A DNA stretch of 64,000 nt from Planctomycetaceae bacterium (GCA_021732995.1 JAKFWA010000055.1:62001-126000); one strand, 5' to 3'; shown: positions 18,047-28,086, counted from the first letter of the stretch. Numbers and translations: made by a program. The notes: a model not told the origin generated them from the sequence alone.

Positions 18047-19078
18047 ATGTCTGACGCCTACCTACTGGATTCGCTGCCACAGCAACTGGGTTCAGATATG
18101 CCCGCGCGCGACTTGTGGATCGGCTTTGATCTGGGCGGCACCAAGATGCTGGCCGCGCTGTGCGATGAGCGCATGGAAGTCATCGCACGCAAGCGCAAGA
18201 GCACCAAAGGCCACGAAGGCGCAGAAGCCGGTATCGAGCGTGTGAAGAACACCATCGAGAAGGTCGTCGAAGAAGCGGGCGTGTCGCTTGATCGAGTGGC
18301 CGGCATCGGCATCGGCTGCCCTGGTCCGCTGGATCTGAATGAAGGGGTTGTGCTGCAGACTCCGAATCTCGGTTGGAAAAATGTTCCGATCTGCGAGCTG
18401 CTGGAGAAAGAATTCGGTATCCCGACAGTTCTTGTGAACGACGTGGACGCGGGCGTGTATGGCGAGTACCGACTCGGAGCAGCTCAGAAGGCTCAATGCG
18501 TCGTCGGCCTGTTCCCCGGCACGGGGATCGGCGGCGGATGCGTCTACAACGGGCAGATCCTGCGAGGACCAAAGCTGTCGTGCTTTGAAGTCGGCCACAT
18601 GCGCGTCGTCCCTGAAGGCGACTTCTGTGGCTGCGGTCGTCGCGGTTGTCTGGAGACCATCGCCAGTCGACTCGCGATCTCTTCTGAGGTCGCAAAGGCG
18701 GCTTATCGAGGTCAGGCTCCGAACCTGCTGGAACTTGCGGGTACCGACCTGTCGAACATCCGTAGCGGCGTGCTGGCCGAAGCGATCGAGAAGGGCGACA
18801 AGATGGTCGAAAAGATCGTCCGCAACGCCGCCAAGCATTTGGGCGTCGCAGCAGGCGGCCTGATCAACTTGCTGTGTCCCGATGTCATCCTGCTGGGCGG
18901 TGGATTGGTTGAAGCGCTGCCGAAGCTCTACAGCGAAGAAGTCCGCAAGGCTGCCGAAGACTTCTCGATGCCTGCCTATCACGACTCATTCAAGGTCGTC
19001 GTGGCGACGCTCGGAGATGACGCCGCCGCCAAGGGCGCGGCCGTTTGGGCTCAAGCCACCATCGAGTCTCGGGGCTAA
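18047..19078 (+). CDS. ROK family sugar kinase (glucokinase-like)
   Basis: A 343-residue ROK kinase. The phosphate-binding motif GFDLGGTKMLAAL is near residue 25. GIGIGCPGPLD and VNDVDAGVYGEYR follow, the latter carrying the catalytic Asp. The ROK zinc site is present as GH...CGCGRRGCLE (about residues 183-203). It most likely phosphorylates glucose or a related sugar with ATP. The frame is open far upstream, but ATG 18047 follows GGAAGGAG and gives the normal length. A glycogen synthase gene lies 29 kb away in the same window, without operon linkage. Confidence 0.9.
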   Translation: MSDAYLLDSLPQQLGSDMPARDLWIGFDLGGTKMLAALCDERMEVIARKRKSTKGHEGAEAGIERVKNTIEKVVEEAGVSLDRVAGIGIGCPGPLDLNEGVVLQTPNLGWKNVPICELLEKEFGIPTVLVNDVDAGVYGEYRLGAAQKAQCVVGLFPGTGIGGGCVYNGQILRGPKLSCFEVGHMRVVPEGDFCGCGRRGCLETIASRLAISSEVAKAAYRGQAPNLLELAGTDLSNIRSGVLAEAIEKGDKMVEKIVRNAAKHLGVAAGGLINLLCPDVILLGGGLVEALPKLYSEEVRKAAEDFSMPAYHDSFKVVVATLGDDAAAKGAAVWAQATIESRG

Positions 19079-19176
19079 GCCAACAGACCGCAGATTGCAT
19101 GAGTGAGCGAAACAGCAACAGCGGTTCGTCGCTCTCGGTATTCTATTGGACGGTGACTGTGGGCCAATCGAAATGG

Positions 19177-20658
19177 CTACTTGCGTCCGGTGAATTCCAC
19201 CTGGTCAGGCGCAATCAGGAATTCGACAATTCGAGCCTGCTGGTACCGCGTCTTCAGCTTCACGCGTTTGAGTTCCGGCGCGGGCTTGATGAACAGGATC
19301 TGATAGTTCGCAAAGTAGCTGGCGTGTGACGTCTTCACAGGCTTGCCAGCTTCATCCTGAACTTCGTGCGTAACGTTCTGGTTCTCCTGATACTTGATAC
19401 CTCGTACGAGCAAACAGGGCCACTCGGACTTCAGATTCATTGATGCGATGTTCCCGCCCAACGACTTGATTTCGATGTGATACTGCTTGTTGTCTTCGAG
19501 TTGCCCGTTGGACGAGTAACCTCCCATGTTCGCACCCACGTCCTCTGTGATACTGGCCTCACCAGGTCCGATGGCGCGCACAATTTCCAGATTATGAACC
19601 GAGTTCTTGACGGTCATATTTAACGACGTGGTTTGATCCTTGCCCGGTAGGTCGATCCAGTCCGACTCAGTCACTTCGTTAGGTCCGAATTCGGCGGTAT
19701 CGTGGCGATAGCAGGTAAGAATCAGCTTCCAGGCAGGCTCTTCAGCGGACAGGTTGCCCTGCCAGTTGTTGTGGTTACCGAGAGCGTCGAGAAGTTGCGT
19801 GTTCGCATACCACAACGTCGTGGGCTTTCCCCCCTGCTCGTAGGAGACCTCGGGCATAACGTTCCAATTGACTTGCTCACCCTCGCCGCTGTTGTACTTG
19901 TGCTCGTGAATTCTGACCTTCTTCAGCGTAATCGCCAGGTCCCCGTCTGACTTCGAGGCCGGCAGAGACTCAGGCGTCCATGAAGGCGGTGGGGTGGTCA
20001 GCGGGTTGGGCAGATCGAGCTCACCGACCATCTCGTCCGCAGTGTTATACACGCGCAGCTTGAAAGTCTTCCCGGATCGAAACGCCTTGAAGCCGCTCGC
20101 GACGAGAATGAGTCGTGGCGCGCCCGAATGATCGACGGAAGTGTCCAGAGCAAACGGTCGACCTCCGCTATGCGAGCTGTGGGAATACCCGGAGTAAATC
20201 TGTCGCTGTGGATCCCAGTCCCGCAGTTCGTTGCCGTGCTGATCGACAATGGCGCTCCGTTTCCACCAGTCGAAATCGAGTGACTTTCCTGTCTTGGCGT
20301 TGCGACGAGTCATCCAGACAGAAACGCGAGTGGAGTGCGCGTGGTAGTGGGCAACTTCCCGACGCGATCCCATGCCAAAGAATCCGCCTCCAGCGGGCAG
20401 ATCGACGTGCAATTCGTGCGTTGACGTTCCCTCGCGAACGGCGTGCACGGCCAGAATCGAACCATCCGGCATTGTGACCTGCGCCAGCGTCGGCAGATTG
20501 AATAATGGAGCGGGCGGCTCGATTCTCGCCAGCACTGTGATGACACCCACCAGCGCCGCGAATCCGAGCATCACGGCGCCTGCGAGCAGGACAAGGGGTG
20601 GCACGTGCCGTGGGGGTCGGCCGGCGTACGGGCTGTGGGACTCATTAGAAGTGTTCAT
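19177..20658 (-). CDS. hypothetical membrane-anchored protein
   Basis: A protein of about 493 residues with one N-terminal transmembrane helix (about residues 22-45) and a long extracytoplasmic part rich in beta strands, Trp and His (HYHAHS, YSGYSHSSHSGG). I do not recognise a family; long DUF-type proteins like this are frequent in planctomycetes. The frame is open to a TTG at 20727. ATG 20658 was chosen because it places the anchor at the N-terminus; ATG 20703 is an alternative. It converges with the ROK kinase gene (98 bp gap). Confidence 0.75.
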   Translation of the reverse strand: MNTSNESHSPYAGRPPRHVPPLVLLAGAVMLGFAALVGVITVLARIEPPAPLFNLPTLAQVTMPDGSILAVHAVREGTSTHELHVDLPAGGGFFGMGSRREVAHYHAHSTRVSVWMTRRNAKTGKSLDFDWWKRSAIVDQHGNELRDWDPQRQIYSGYSHSSHSGGRPFALDTSVDHSGAPRLILVASGFKAFRSGKTFKLRVYNTADEMVGELDLPNPLTTPPPSWTPESLPASKSDGDLAITLKKVRIHEHKYNSGEGEQVNWNVMPEVSYEQGGKPTTLWYANTQLLDALGNHNNWQGNLSAEEPAWKLILTCYRHDTAEFGPNEVTESDWIDLPGKDQTTSLNMTVKNSVHNLEIVRAIGPGEASITEDVGANMGGYSSNGQLEDNKQYHIEIKSLGGNIASMNLKSEWPCLLVRGIKYQENQNVTHEVQDEAGKPVKTSHASYFANYQILFIKPAPELKRVKLKTRYQQARIVEFLIAPDQVEFTGRK

Positions 20659-20965
20659 GGTGGGGTCTTTGAGAAACTCAGGAAGCTGGAGGCTGGTGAG
20701 CATTCCACCTGCGACGTAGGTCCGCAATACGTTTTTCTTGCTCGTTGACAGCCTATTTTGTCAGTGATAGCGTAGCGATAACACCTTTCCGAGGTGTCAG
20801 TCACGTCTTTTTGGCCGCACCCCACGCATCCCTTCTGCGGCGAGTTTTCAGAATGTGTTTCGAAAAGTCGATTGCGGCCAATTGATTGGTGAGCGAGATT
20901 CACTCCGCCTCACGCGGCGGATAATCTGCGCTGAGGGCAGAGTCTTTTTGGGAAAGTCCGCTTCA

Positions 20966-22075
20966 ATGCTCAATGCTGCGTTAAAAGTGCTGGGGGGCAA
21001 GCAAGACGGAAAACTGATTCCGCTTGCAACGAAGAAATTCTTGATTGGTCGCGAGCAGGATTGTCATCTCCGCCCCAACAGCGATTCGGTCAGTCGCCAC
21101 CACTGCGTCATCACCGTTGACGACTTTACCGTGCATGTCCGCGATCTGGGCAGTTCCAACGGCACTTTCCTCAATAACATCCGGCTGGTCGGTTTGCGCG
21201 AAGCCAACAACGGCGACCGCCTCCGCATCGGCAGCCTCGAATTTGAAATCGTGGCCCGCAAGGGAGCACCAACCGTCGCAGCCGTCCCTGCGGCGCCCAC
21301 CAGCACCGGTTCCGAGTTTTCCATCGCCGACTTCGCCCTGCCCGATGTTGCTCCGGTGGAAGAAACGGCGATGTTCTCGAAGTCCGACACAGTGGTGATG
21401 TCGCGGTCGGACTTGCCAGGTAATGCCGCCGCAGCAACCGGCGAACTGGCATCCACATCAGACCCGCTCGGCGAACCTGACACGACGACGCTGCCTCCCG
21501 CAGACAGCCAGCCAGTTCCCACCCAAGAAGCCGCCCCCGCCCAGATGCCGGCCTATGACCCGATGGTCGCGGCTCAGCAGCAGCAGATGCCAACCGGCTA
21601 CGACTTAGCAGCGATGCAGGCGGCTCAAGCCGCAGCGATGGGTGCGTACCCTTATGGCCAGCCACAGGCTTACCCCGGCTATGGCATGCCGATGCAGCCG
21701 CAGATGGGCTATCCCTACGGCATGCCTCAACCACAGGCTTATCCGCCAGGTTATGGCATGCCGCAGCAACCGGGCTATATGCCACAGATGCCGTATGGGA
21801 TGCAGTATCCTCAGCAGGGTTATCCCCAACAGGCCTATGGCTACCCTCAACAGATGATGCCGGGAATGGCCGCTCCCCAGATGGCTCAACCCGAAGCCGT
21901 AGAGGAAACCGCCGCACAGAAAGTGGCCGATTCTCTACCTGTGCAACTCCCGCCACCGGAAGAGACGGGTTACAAGCCACCGGTCGCTCAGGCGCAGAAG
22001 CCGGGCGAAGCTCCCAAGCCACCACCACCGAACCCCGCAGCAGAAGTGCTGAAGCAGATGATGCAGCGCCGTTAG
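20966..22075 (+). CDS. FHA-domain protein with Pro/Gln/Tyr/Met-rich tail
   Basis: A 369-residue protein. Residues 1-95 form an FHA phosphothreonine-binding domain with intact hallmarks: GRE (28-30), SVSRHH (41-46) and GSSNGT (62-67), then Asn70. The middle is acidic. From about residue 195 to 310 lies a low-complexity tract with repeated GYGMP, PQQ and YPQQ units, similar to tails that drive clustering or adhesion in other proteins. ATG 20966 was chosen because the FHA fold starts right there. It is followed by a small gene 18 bp downstream. It could read Ser/Thr kinase output; a large kinase is encoded in this window. Confidence 0.9.
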   Translation: MLNAALKVLGGKQDGKLIPLATKKFLIGREQDCHLRPNSDSVSRHHCVITVDDFTVHVRDLGSSNGTFLNNIRLVGLREANNGDRLRIGSLEFEIVARKGAPTVAAVPAAPTSTGSEFSIADFALPDVAPVEETAMFSKSDTVVMSRSDLPGNAAAATGELASTSDPLGEPDTTTLPPADSQPVPTQEAAPAQMPAYDPMVAAQQQQMPTGYDLAAMQAAQAAAMGAYPYGQPQAYPGYGMPMQPQMGYPYGMPQPQAYPPGYGMPQQPGYMPQMPYGMQYPQQGYPQQAYGYPQQMMPGMAAPQMAQPEAVEETAAQKVADSLPVQLPPPEETGYKPPVAQAQKPGEAPKPPPPNPAAEVLKQMMQRR

Positions 22076-22093
22076 ACCCCGAAGGAGCCTTTC

Positions 22094-22291
22094 ATGTCCG
22101 ACCCTCAAGAGCAACAACGTCGATATCGCGAACTACTGGACCTGATGCCGTTGACGCTGGCCTTAGCCGGATTGCCTGCCAGTGAGCCCGGCAAGTACTT
22201 CACTGAGGAGCAGGTCGAGACGCGAATCTATGTGTTGCGGCATGCCTTCAAAGCCGCCCGCAACTTCGCCCGTGAAGTCGTGCTGAAGTAG
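22094..22291 (+). CDS. small soluble protein, 65 residues
   Basis: A charged alpha-helical protein (EQQRRYRELLDLMPLTLALA, then a second amphipathic helix, RIYVLRHAFKAARNFAREVV). AAGGAG stands 7 bp before the ATG, and it lies 18 bp after the FHA gene, so the two are probably one operon that ends in the hairpin at 22320. I do not recognise it. A partner or regulator of the FHA protein is a reasonable inference from position only. Confidence 0.7.
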   Translation: MSDPQEQQRRYRELLDLMPLTLALAGLPASEPGKYFTEEQVETRIYVLRHAFKAARNFAREVVLK

Positions 22292-22319
22292 CTCGATCCG
22301 CTGCGATCAATTGGTACTG

Positions 22320-22357
22320 GAAAAGAGCGGTGTCCCTGACGGAACACCGCTCTTTTC
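22320..22357. terminator. intrinsic terminator between convergent genes
   Basis: GAAAAGAGCGGTGT (22320-22333) and ACACCGCTCTTTTC (22344-22357) are perfect inverted arms around a 10-base loop. Each strand ends in a T-run, so it can stop both the FHA operon and the photolyase gene. Confidence 0.92.
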
Positions 22358-22372
22358 GTTGGTTGACATCGT

Positions 22373-23869
22373 TCAGTCGTCCTCGAAAAGTCGTTGCTCG
22401 CGACGGCTCGGCACTCCATATCGAGCCAGGTAGCCTTTGACGTTCAGCTTGCGAGCCGTGTTGTCGGAACTCATGTAGCGGATGGTGCCGAAAATAGGCC
22501 GCTCTGGCCCCCAGGCTCGGTCATAGCGTCCGAGCGTCCAGAAGATGCCCGAGTACGAATTCGGGTTGCGTCCATCCACCGCGTACTTGTTGTTGAGGTG
22601 AATCATCGTCTGCAGCGCTTCCTGCGGTGACGGCGACCATTCCAGAATTTTCTTGCCCCACAGCATGCGCAGGTAGTTGTGCATCTGGCCTTCACGCACC
22701 AGTTGGCGTTGCGCGGCGTTCCACAATTCATCGTGAGTCTTGGCTGCTTCGAACTCGTCGAGTTCGTACACCGTCGGACGCGAGTCCTTCGCATGCTTCT
22801 TCAGGGTGGCCTGAGCCCAATCCGGCAGCGATTCGTAGCGGTCGTAGTCGTCGCGCTGCCAGCAGAAGTTGTAGCCTAGTTCGCGCCACGTCACGACCTG
22901 ATCCAGAAATCCCTCGGCGGATGGACTTAAACCCCACCAGCCCTCGCGCGACCCATTGCCTTTCGGGGGCAGCACCTCAGGCTTCCAGTCTTCCTGCTGA
23001 ACGACTTTCGAGAAAACCTCGTGTGCGCTGATGTGTCCAAAATGCAGATAAGGCGACAGCCCGCTGGTAACTTGCTCATCAGGCTCGTTGCGGTCTTCGC
23101 CGTAGCGGACGAGCTTGTGCTTCAAGAACGCATTCAATGCCGCTTCCGCAGCGCGGCTGCCACCGTCAAAGGCCGCCTTGCCGACTTTGTGATCGATGGG
23201 GAACGACGACACGTCCGCCTGCTGAAGAGCGTCCGGCGCAACCATCGGCCAGCGGCGAGGGACGCTCTTGAGAGAGAACGTCAGCGCAGGCAGTTTGCGA
23301 CGAGCGAATGGATCGGGCGCGGGAAGATTGATGAGATGAGCCTGCAACTCTTTCTGCAGGAAACGGCGAAAGGCGTATGCCGTCGGATAAACCTGCGTGG
23401 CCGCTCGCAACGGCAGCAGCCCGTTGGAATCGACCGCGACCATTCGGACCGGCAACCGCCGCGCGACGGCCTGTTGCATATGCGGGAGGAAGAAGCACGG
23501 AAAATCGTCGGTCACGACGATGCAGGCATTCGCAGCCAGTTCTTCCAGCAGCCCCTTACCATCGCCGGGCTTAGGCTCCAGATAGGGCAGATAAGTCGCA
23601 GACTTGTCTTTGAGTCGCTCTGCGTTGTCCGCCATGCCTTGAATGACGAAACGATGCAGCCGGTCGCTGGCCCATTCGTAACCGGCCCGGAGCGCTTCCA
23701 GAATCACCAGCGGCTTCTTGAGGTACTCAGCACAATCAATCGTATGCTGCAGCGAAAAATTCCAACGCACGCGCCGGTTGGCCACCATCCAATAGAGCAC
23801 GTACTCCCCGTCTTCACGCACTGCTGCCTCGTTGAGATCCTGCACACGAATCTTCGGAACAGTACGCAC
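22373..23869 (-). CDS. phr: class II deoxyribodipyrimidine photolyase
   Basis: A 498-residue flavoprotein that splits UV-induced cyclobutane pyrimidine dimers using light. The N-terminal GEYVLYWMVANRRVRWNFSL pattern and the C-terminal FAD-domain motifs (SPYLHFGHIS, WRELGYNFC, LRMLWGKKILEW and a YAVDGRNPNSY Asn-rich turn) identify the class II type rather than the microbial class I type. The length fits the class (450-510). The start codon is GTG 23869 and lacks a strong ribosome-binding site, so the N-terminus is uncertain by a few residues. It lies downstream of an ABC ATPase gene. Confidence 0.93.
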   Translation of the reverse strand: MRTVPKIRVQDLNEAAVREDGEYVLYWMVANRRVRWNFSLQHTIDCAEYLKKPLVILEALRAGYEWASDRLHRFVIQGMADNAERLKDKSATYLPYLEPKPGDGKGLLEELAANACIVVTDDFPCFFLPHMQQAVARRLPVRMVAVDSNGLLPLRAATQVYPTAYAFRRFLQKELQAHLINLPAPDPFARRKLPALTFSLKSVPRRWPMVAPDALQQADVSSFPIDHKVGKAAFDGGSRAAEAALNAFLKHKLVRYGEDRNEPDEQVTSGLSPYLHFGHISAHEVFSKVVQQEDWKPEVLPPKGNGSREGWWGLSPSAEGFLDQVVTWRELGYNFCWQRDDYDRYESLPDWAQATLKKHAKDSRPTVYELDEFEAAKTHDELWNAAQRQLVREGQMHNYLRMLWGKKILEWSPSPQEALQTMIHLNNKYAVDGRNPNSYSGIFWTLGRYDRAWGPERPIFGTIRYMSSDNTARKLNVKGYLARYGVPSRREQRLFEDD

Positions 23870-23994
23870 GGCTGAGTTCTCTTCGAGTGCGGGATGCCAG
23901 TTTCGCAGATCAGTTCATCGACCACATGCCGGCAAGTTGTAGTTGTCCCTTCCGCACGATTCACCGACACAGCAGCGAATCGCGGGAACGCGCG

Positions 23995-24999
23995 TCAGGT
24001 GTCGCCAGCAACTTCGTGGCTGGTAAAGAACTCGGCGATGACTTCTTCCAGCGGGCGGTCTTGAACGGCGACGTCGTCAATCGCATAGCGCGACAGCAGC
24101 GACGACAGCACTTTCGGAACTTCTGCCTTCGCGACGCTGAGCTTCGCACGCGGCGGAACGACATCGAACACCGTTCCATAATTGCCGAGGTCTTCCGGGA
24201 CTTCGCTGCTGGCGAACTGCAACTCAATTACCTTGTGATGGCTGAAGCGGTCGATGATCTCGGCCAGAGGTCCGTCGTGCTTCAGTTCACCCTGATTGAT
24301 GATGACGGCTCGCTGACACAGCGCTTGCACGTCCTTCATGTAATGGCTCGTGAGGATGACCGTGATGCCCTGCTCTCGCTGATAACGTTTGAGGAACTCC
24401 TGCACGTTACGTTGCGAGACCACATCCAGGCCGATGGTAGGCTCATCCAGGAACAGCACTTCAGGACGATGCAGCAGCGCGGCGATCAGTTCCATGCGCA
24501 TGCGTTCGCCGAGCGACAGCTCCCGCACCGGTTGGCCGATGAGTTTCTTCACCGCCAGCAGTTCGGTCAGTTCATCCAGTCGCGCATCGAACTCGCGCGA
24601 GTCAATGCGGTAGATCTCTTTGTGCAGCCGGAACGATTCCTGTGCGGGCAGGTCCCACCACAGTTGGTTCTTCTGGCCCATCACCAGCGAGAACCGGCGG
24701 CGATAAGCGTTCTCACGTTTCCACGGTGTGTAGCCAAGCACCGACGCCGAACCCGATGTGGGATAGATCAGCCCGGACAGCAGCTTCAGCGTCGTTGTCT
24801 TGCCGGCACCGTTCGGCCCGAGGAACGCGACCATCTCACCCTGATAGACGCGAAAGCTGACGTCGCGCACTGCTTCGACAGTTTTGTACTCGCGCTTGAA
24901 GAGCCCCTTGATCGACGCCATCAATCCTTCGCGTTTGCGAAACACGCGGTAGTGCTTCGACAGGTGGCTGGCTTCAATGGCGATGGGCGGCGAGAACAT
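23995..24999 (-). CDS. ABC transporter ATP-binding protein (ABC-2 export type)
   Basis: A 334-residue ATPase. It has Walker [10 protein letters not shown] (61-69), a Q-loop in MGQKNQ, signature LSLGERMR, and Walker [13 protein letters not shown] followed by the switch His in SHYMKD. The long C-terminal domain of about 100 residues and the [15 protein letters not shown] segment match ATPases that work with ABC-2 permeases. ATG 24999 was selected as the first in-frame methionine next to the conserved part. No permease gene lies beside it in this window, so its partner must be encoded elsewhere or lost. Confidence 0.88.
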   Translation of the reverse strand: MFSPPIAIEASHLSKHYRVFRKREGLMASIKGLFKREYKTVEAVRDVSFRVYQGEMVAFLGPNGAGKTTTLKLLSGLIYPTSGSASVLGYTPWKRENAYRRRFSLVMGQKNQLWWDLPAQESFRLHKEIYRIDSREFDARLDELTELLAVKKLIGQPVRELSLGERMRMELIAALLHRPEVLFLDEPTIGLDVVSQRNVQEFLKRYQREQGITVILTSHYMKDVQALCQRAVIINQGELKHDGPLAEIIDRFSHHKVIELQFASSEVPEDLGNYGTVFDVVPPRAKLSVAKAEVPKVLSSLLSRYAIDDVAVQDRPLEEVIAEFFTSHEVAGDT

Positions 25000-25136
25000 G
25001 AAAGCGTTTCTGGCTGAGAGTTCAGGATGTCGCCGCAGTCTATTGAAACCGCCAGCACTCGCCAGAACAGCCCGAGATGATCCGCACAAGAACGTAATGC
25101 CCGTGAAGAGGCACCTCGAACGCTGCGGAAGCGATC

Positions 25137-26000
25137 TCAGATGGTCATCGCCGTGAAACCACCGTCCACGACAATGTTGGTGCCGGTGATGAAGCTGCCG
25201 CCGTTCGGTGCGGCCATCAGCACGACCGCTCCGGCCAATTCTTCGGGCACACCGAACGGGCTCTGTGGATCATCACCCAGCGGTCGCGACGTCGGCGTAT
25301 GTCGCTTGATGTTGGCCACTCGCTCGGGCGACAGAATCTTGCGGTTTTGCTCGGCCGGGAAGAATCCCGGCGACAGTGCGTTCACGCGAATGCCGTATTG
25401 AGCGAACTCACGCGCCAGGTTCTGAGTCAGATTCAGCACACCCGCCTTTGTCACTGAGTATGTGAAGACGCGGGACAGGGCGATGATCCCGCTGAGCGAC
25501 GCGACATTGATGATCGAACCCTTCGTGCCACGTTCGACCATGTCCTTGCCGAAGATCTGGCAGGCAATCTGAACCGCTCGCAGATTGGTGTTCACGATGC
25601 GCTCGAACTCTTCATCAGCAATGTCGAAGAATGGCGTCGCCGAGTTCACCCCCGCACCATTCACCAACACGTTGCACTGCCGATTGTTCGCCTTCAGATG
25701 CGCGACAATCGCTTCCAGGTCTTTCCGCTGAGTGCTGTCCGCCGCACAGAACTCAGCCGAGCCGCCCGCGTCCTTGATGCGGTCCAGAATCGACTTGCCA
25801 GTCGCTTCATCGGTCTTGAGCGTACGTCCCACGACCACCACGTGAGCCCCAGCTCCCGCCAGAGCTTCGCACATCGCGCCGCCGAGAACACCGGTGCCAC
25901 CGATGACAACGGCGGTCAGGCCATTGAGTCCGAAGAGACGTTGCAGATACGTGGCAGATGTCTGACTCATGGTATGAGGTTCCGATTGAGGATTAGCCAT
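25137..26000 (-). CDS. short-chain dehydrogenase/reductase (SDR)
   Basis: A 287-residue NAD(P)-dependent oxidoreductase. It has the cofactor motif [10 protein letters not shown] near residue 37, LVNGAGV, the catalytic Ser in NVASLSG, and the YSVTK Tyr/Lys pair. The closest pattern is the fructuronate or gluconate dehydrogenase subgroup ([14 protein letters not shown]-like start, [11 protein letters not shown] near the end), suggesting a sugar-acid ketoreductase, though substrate calls in SDRs are weak. The start may be ATG 26000 or ATG 25970. It precedes the ABC ATPase gene on the same strand with a 137 bp gap. Confidence 0.85.
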   Translation of the reverse strand: MANPQSEPHTMSQTSATYLQRLFGLNGLTAVVIGGTGVLGGAMCEALAGAGAHVVVVGRTLKTDEATGKSILDRIKDAGGSAEFCAADSTQRKDLEAIVAHLKANNRQCNVLVNGAGVNSATPFFDIADEEFERIVNTNLRAVQIACQIFGKDMVERGTKGSIINVASLSGIIALSRVFTYSVTKAGVLNLTQNLAREFAQYGIRVNALSPGFFPAEQNRKILSPERVANIKRHTPTSRPLGDDPQSPFGVPEELAGAVVLMAAPNGGSFITGTNIVVDGGFTAMTI

Positions 26001-26041
26001 TAAGATGGATTGCAGATCCTAATTACGCGTTCGCCCTGATC

Positions 26042-26125
26042 AGTAGCGGGCACATTCCATGTGCCGTCCGCCCAGCCAGGCATGCTGGTTTTTCAGGCCA
26101 CGGCACATGGAATGTGCCTGCTACT
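26042..26125. repeat. intergenic inverted repeat, family C
   Basis: Arms 26042-26067 and 26100-26125 (AGTAGCGGGCACATTCCATG and its complement) pair over 26 bp with one mismatch, around a 32-base loop. It lies between the SDR start and the 3' end of mqnD. Only one copy is in this window. Confidence 0.75.
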
Positions 26126-26211
26126 TTGCCATGTCAGTCCGCCGGGGTGCCACTGGCTCTGCCAGTGTCCAGTTCCTGCACCGCGCCCAAACAGCAAGCC
26201 AGCACAAAGTA

Positions 26212-27060
26212 CTAGCCAATGAATTCCAACTGCACCGGCTTCGGGATCACTCCCTGCTCGAAACCGCGCTTCAGCAACAGCTCAACCGCGCGGCGGCCTT
26301 TGTCGCCGAAGTCGAGCGTCCAGTCATTCACATACATGCCGACGAACTTATCCGCCTTCGCGGTATCGAGATCCCGGCCGTACTGCAGGGCGTGCTTCAA
26401 CGCTTCCTGCCGATGCTCGAGACCATATTGGATGCTCTGCTTCAGATACCGGGTGACGTCTTCCATCACCTCGCGGCCCAGATCGCGACGAATCGCGTTG
26501 CCACCCAGAGGCAACGGTAAGCCGCCGGTGTCTTCGTACCACCACTTGCCGAGATCGACGATCAGGCTCAAGCCCTGATTGGCGTAGGTCAACTGGCCCT
26601 CATGAATAATGAGGCCGGCATCGACTTTGCCTGCCGCTACGAGGTTCAGGATTTCATCAAACGGATGAACCTCATACGAGAACTTGTCGCCCAGCAACAG
26701 CTTTAGCGCCAGGAAGGCGGTGGTCAGCGTGCCCGGCACAGCGATCTTCTTGCCGTACAGCGACTCAATCGGTCCCGGTTCGCGAGCCACCACCATTGGC
26801 CCATAGTTATCACCAATGCTGGCGCCGCAAGCACACAACGCATACGTGTCGGTGATGTAGGCGTAGCCGTGCAGGCTGACGGCCGTTAGTTCCAGTTCAC
26901 CGCGTAAGGCTCGCTGGTTCAGTGTTTCAATGTCCTGCAGCGTGTGCGTGAACTGGTAATTACCGACAGGCAACTTGTCGTTGGCCAGCGCGTGGAACAT
27001 GAACGCGTCGTCGGGATCGGGGCTGTGACCGATGTTGATGCGAATCTTCGACTCACTCAT
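26212..27060 (-). CDS. mqnD: 1,4-dihydroxy-6-naphthoate synthase
   Basis: A 282-residue MqnD enzyme of the futalosine route to menaquinone; it converts cyclic dehypoxanthinyl futalosine to 1,4-dihydroxy-6-naphthoate. The family start is IRINIGHSPDPDDAFMFHAL. ELTAVSLHGYAY, GDNYGPMVVAR and IIHEGQLTY complete the periplasmic-binding-protein-like fold. The frame is open to 27285, but ATG 27060 (MSESKIR) gives the usual start. The other mqn genes are not in the window. The presence of this gene indicates that the organism uses futalosine rather than the Men route. Confidence 0.93.
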   Translation of the reverse strand: MSESKIRINIGHSPDPDDAFMFHALANDKLPVGNYQFTHTLQDIETLNQRALRGELELTAVSLHGYAYITDTYALCACGASIGDNYGPMVVAREPGPIESLYGKKIAVPGTLTTAFLALKLLLGDKFSYEVHPFDEILNLVAAGKVDAGLIIHEGQLTYANQGLSLIVDLGKWWYEDTGGLPLPLGGNAIRRDLGREVMEDVTRYLKQSIQYGLEHRQEALKHALQYGRDLDTAKADKFVGMYVNDWTLDFGDKGRRAVELLLKRGFEQGVIPKPVQLEFIG

Positions 27061-27299
27061 TGCAGACAAATCCAGCAAAAAGGAAGGAACAAGCGGCGGG
27101 ACGGTAGCGCGACTCCGCGAGGCACGCAACCAAGCACGAGAGAAGATCACCCGCCCTCCTCTGATCCGCGAAAATCCGCCGGGGTTAACAACGTGCCTGG
27201 AAGCAGACAAGCAACTGCTCCCGCCACTAGAACCACAATCCAGCGAATGATTTATGCGACCTAATTGATCATCAGTGCGATGCATCTGGAGCCAGCAAC

Positions 27300-27779
27300 G
27301 TGCGAATTCTCTTCCTGCATGGGTGGCATTCTGTTCCCGGCGGCGTCAAACCGACTTACCTCCAGGATCACGGCCACAGCGTGATCAACCCAGCTCTCGA
27401 CGACGACGATTTTTCGGCAGCCCTGGCCACGGCTCAGGCAGAGTTCGACAAACATCGGCCGGAAGTTGTCGTCGGTAGTTCCAGGGGAGGGGCGCTTGCC
27501 ATGAACATCAACAGCCAATCGGCCCGACTTGTACTCCTTTGCCCGGCATGGAAAAACTGGGGCACAGTGAAGACGGTTCGACCAGGAACGGTAATCCTAC
27601 ACAGCCGGGCCGACGACGTGATCCCGTTTACTGATTCGGAAGCCCTTGTCCAAAACAGCAATCTGCCTCCAACGGCCTTGATTGAGACGGGCAAGGACCA
27701 CCGACTGGCCGATCCGGAACCGTTGCAGGCCATGTTGCGAGTTTGTGAATCTCCCCAAGCGCCATCAACTCAGTGTTAG
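27300..27779 (+). CDS. small alpha/beta hydrolase
   Basis: A 159-residue hydrolase of the RBBP9/YdeN-like size class. Its start is MRILFLHGWHSVPGG, the oxyanion motif. The nucleophile elbow is VVGSSRGGALA (Ser near residue 61), the acid Asp is in HSRADDVIPF and the His is in GKDHRL, so the triad is complete. The start codon is GTG 27300. The substrate is unknown; serine esterase activity is expected. It has no obvious operon partner and diverges from mqnD. Confidence 0.8.
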   Translation: MRILFLHGWHSVPGGVKPTYLQDHGHSVINPALDDDDFSAALATAQAEFDKHRPEVVVGSSRGGALAMNINSQSARLVLLCPAWKNWGTVKTVRPGTVILHSRADDVIPFTDSEALVQNSNLPPTALIETGKDHRLADPEPLQAMLRVCESPQAPSTQC

Positions 27780-28086
27780 CGCAACCCTTTGCCTGACTTC
27801 CCGGACTGGGAACCGATCGTCTCAACATCAGTAATCCTGCCGGAGTGCCGTCCGGCGCAGGATGTGATGGGGGTGGCCGACGCTTTACAGTGCGGATTCG
27901 ACTACGAAAACAGATACAGATGTTGAGAAACATCAAAGACTGGAACAGCAACCGCGCGTCGCCGAGAACCGTTCACGCGAAACCGCTGTCTGGTTGATGC
28001 GAAACAAAAACAAGATGTCGTGAGTAACACCAGTCCGCCGGGCGAGCGGCTGGATGACGGATGGGCCGTCGCAGGTTCGTGGATTT
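27780..28086. other. intergenic region, about 300 bp
   Basis: Separates the small hydrolase from the HlyD-type adaptor gene. I see no gene, hairpin or repeat here. Confidence 0.4.

Noticed and set aside
23887-25017. Plus-strand frame of about 376 codons opposite the ABC ATPase
   Set aside because: All ABC motifs are on the minus strand. The reverse frame is a shadow.
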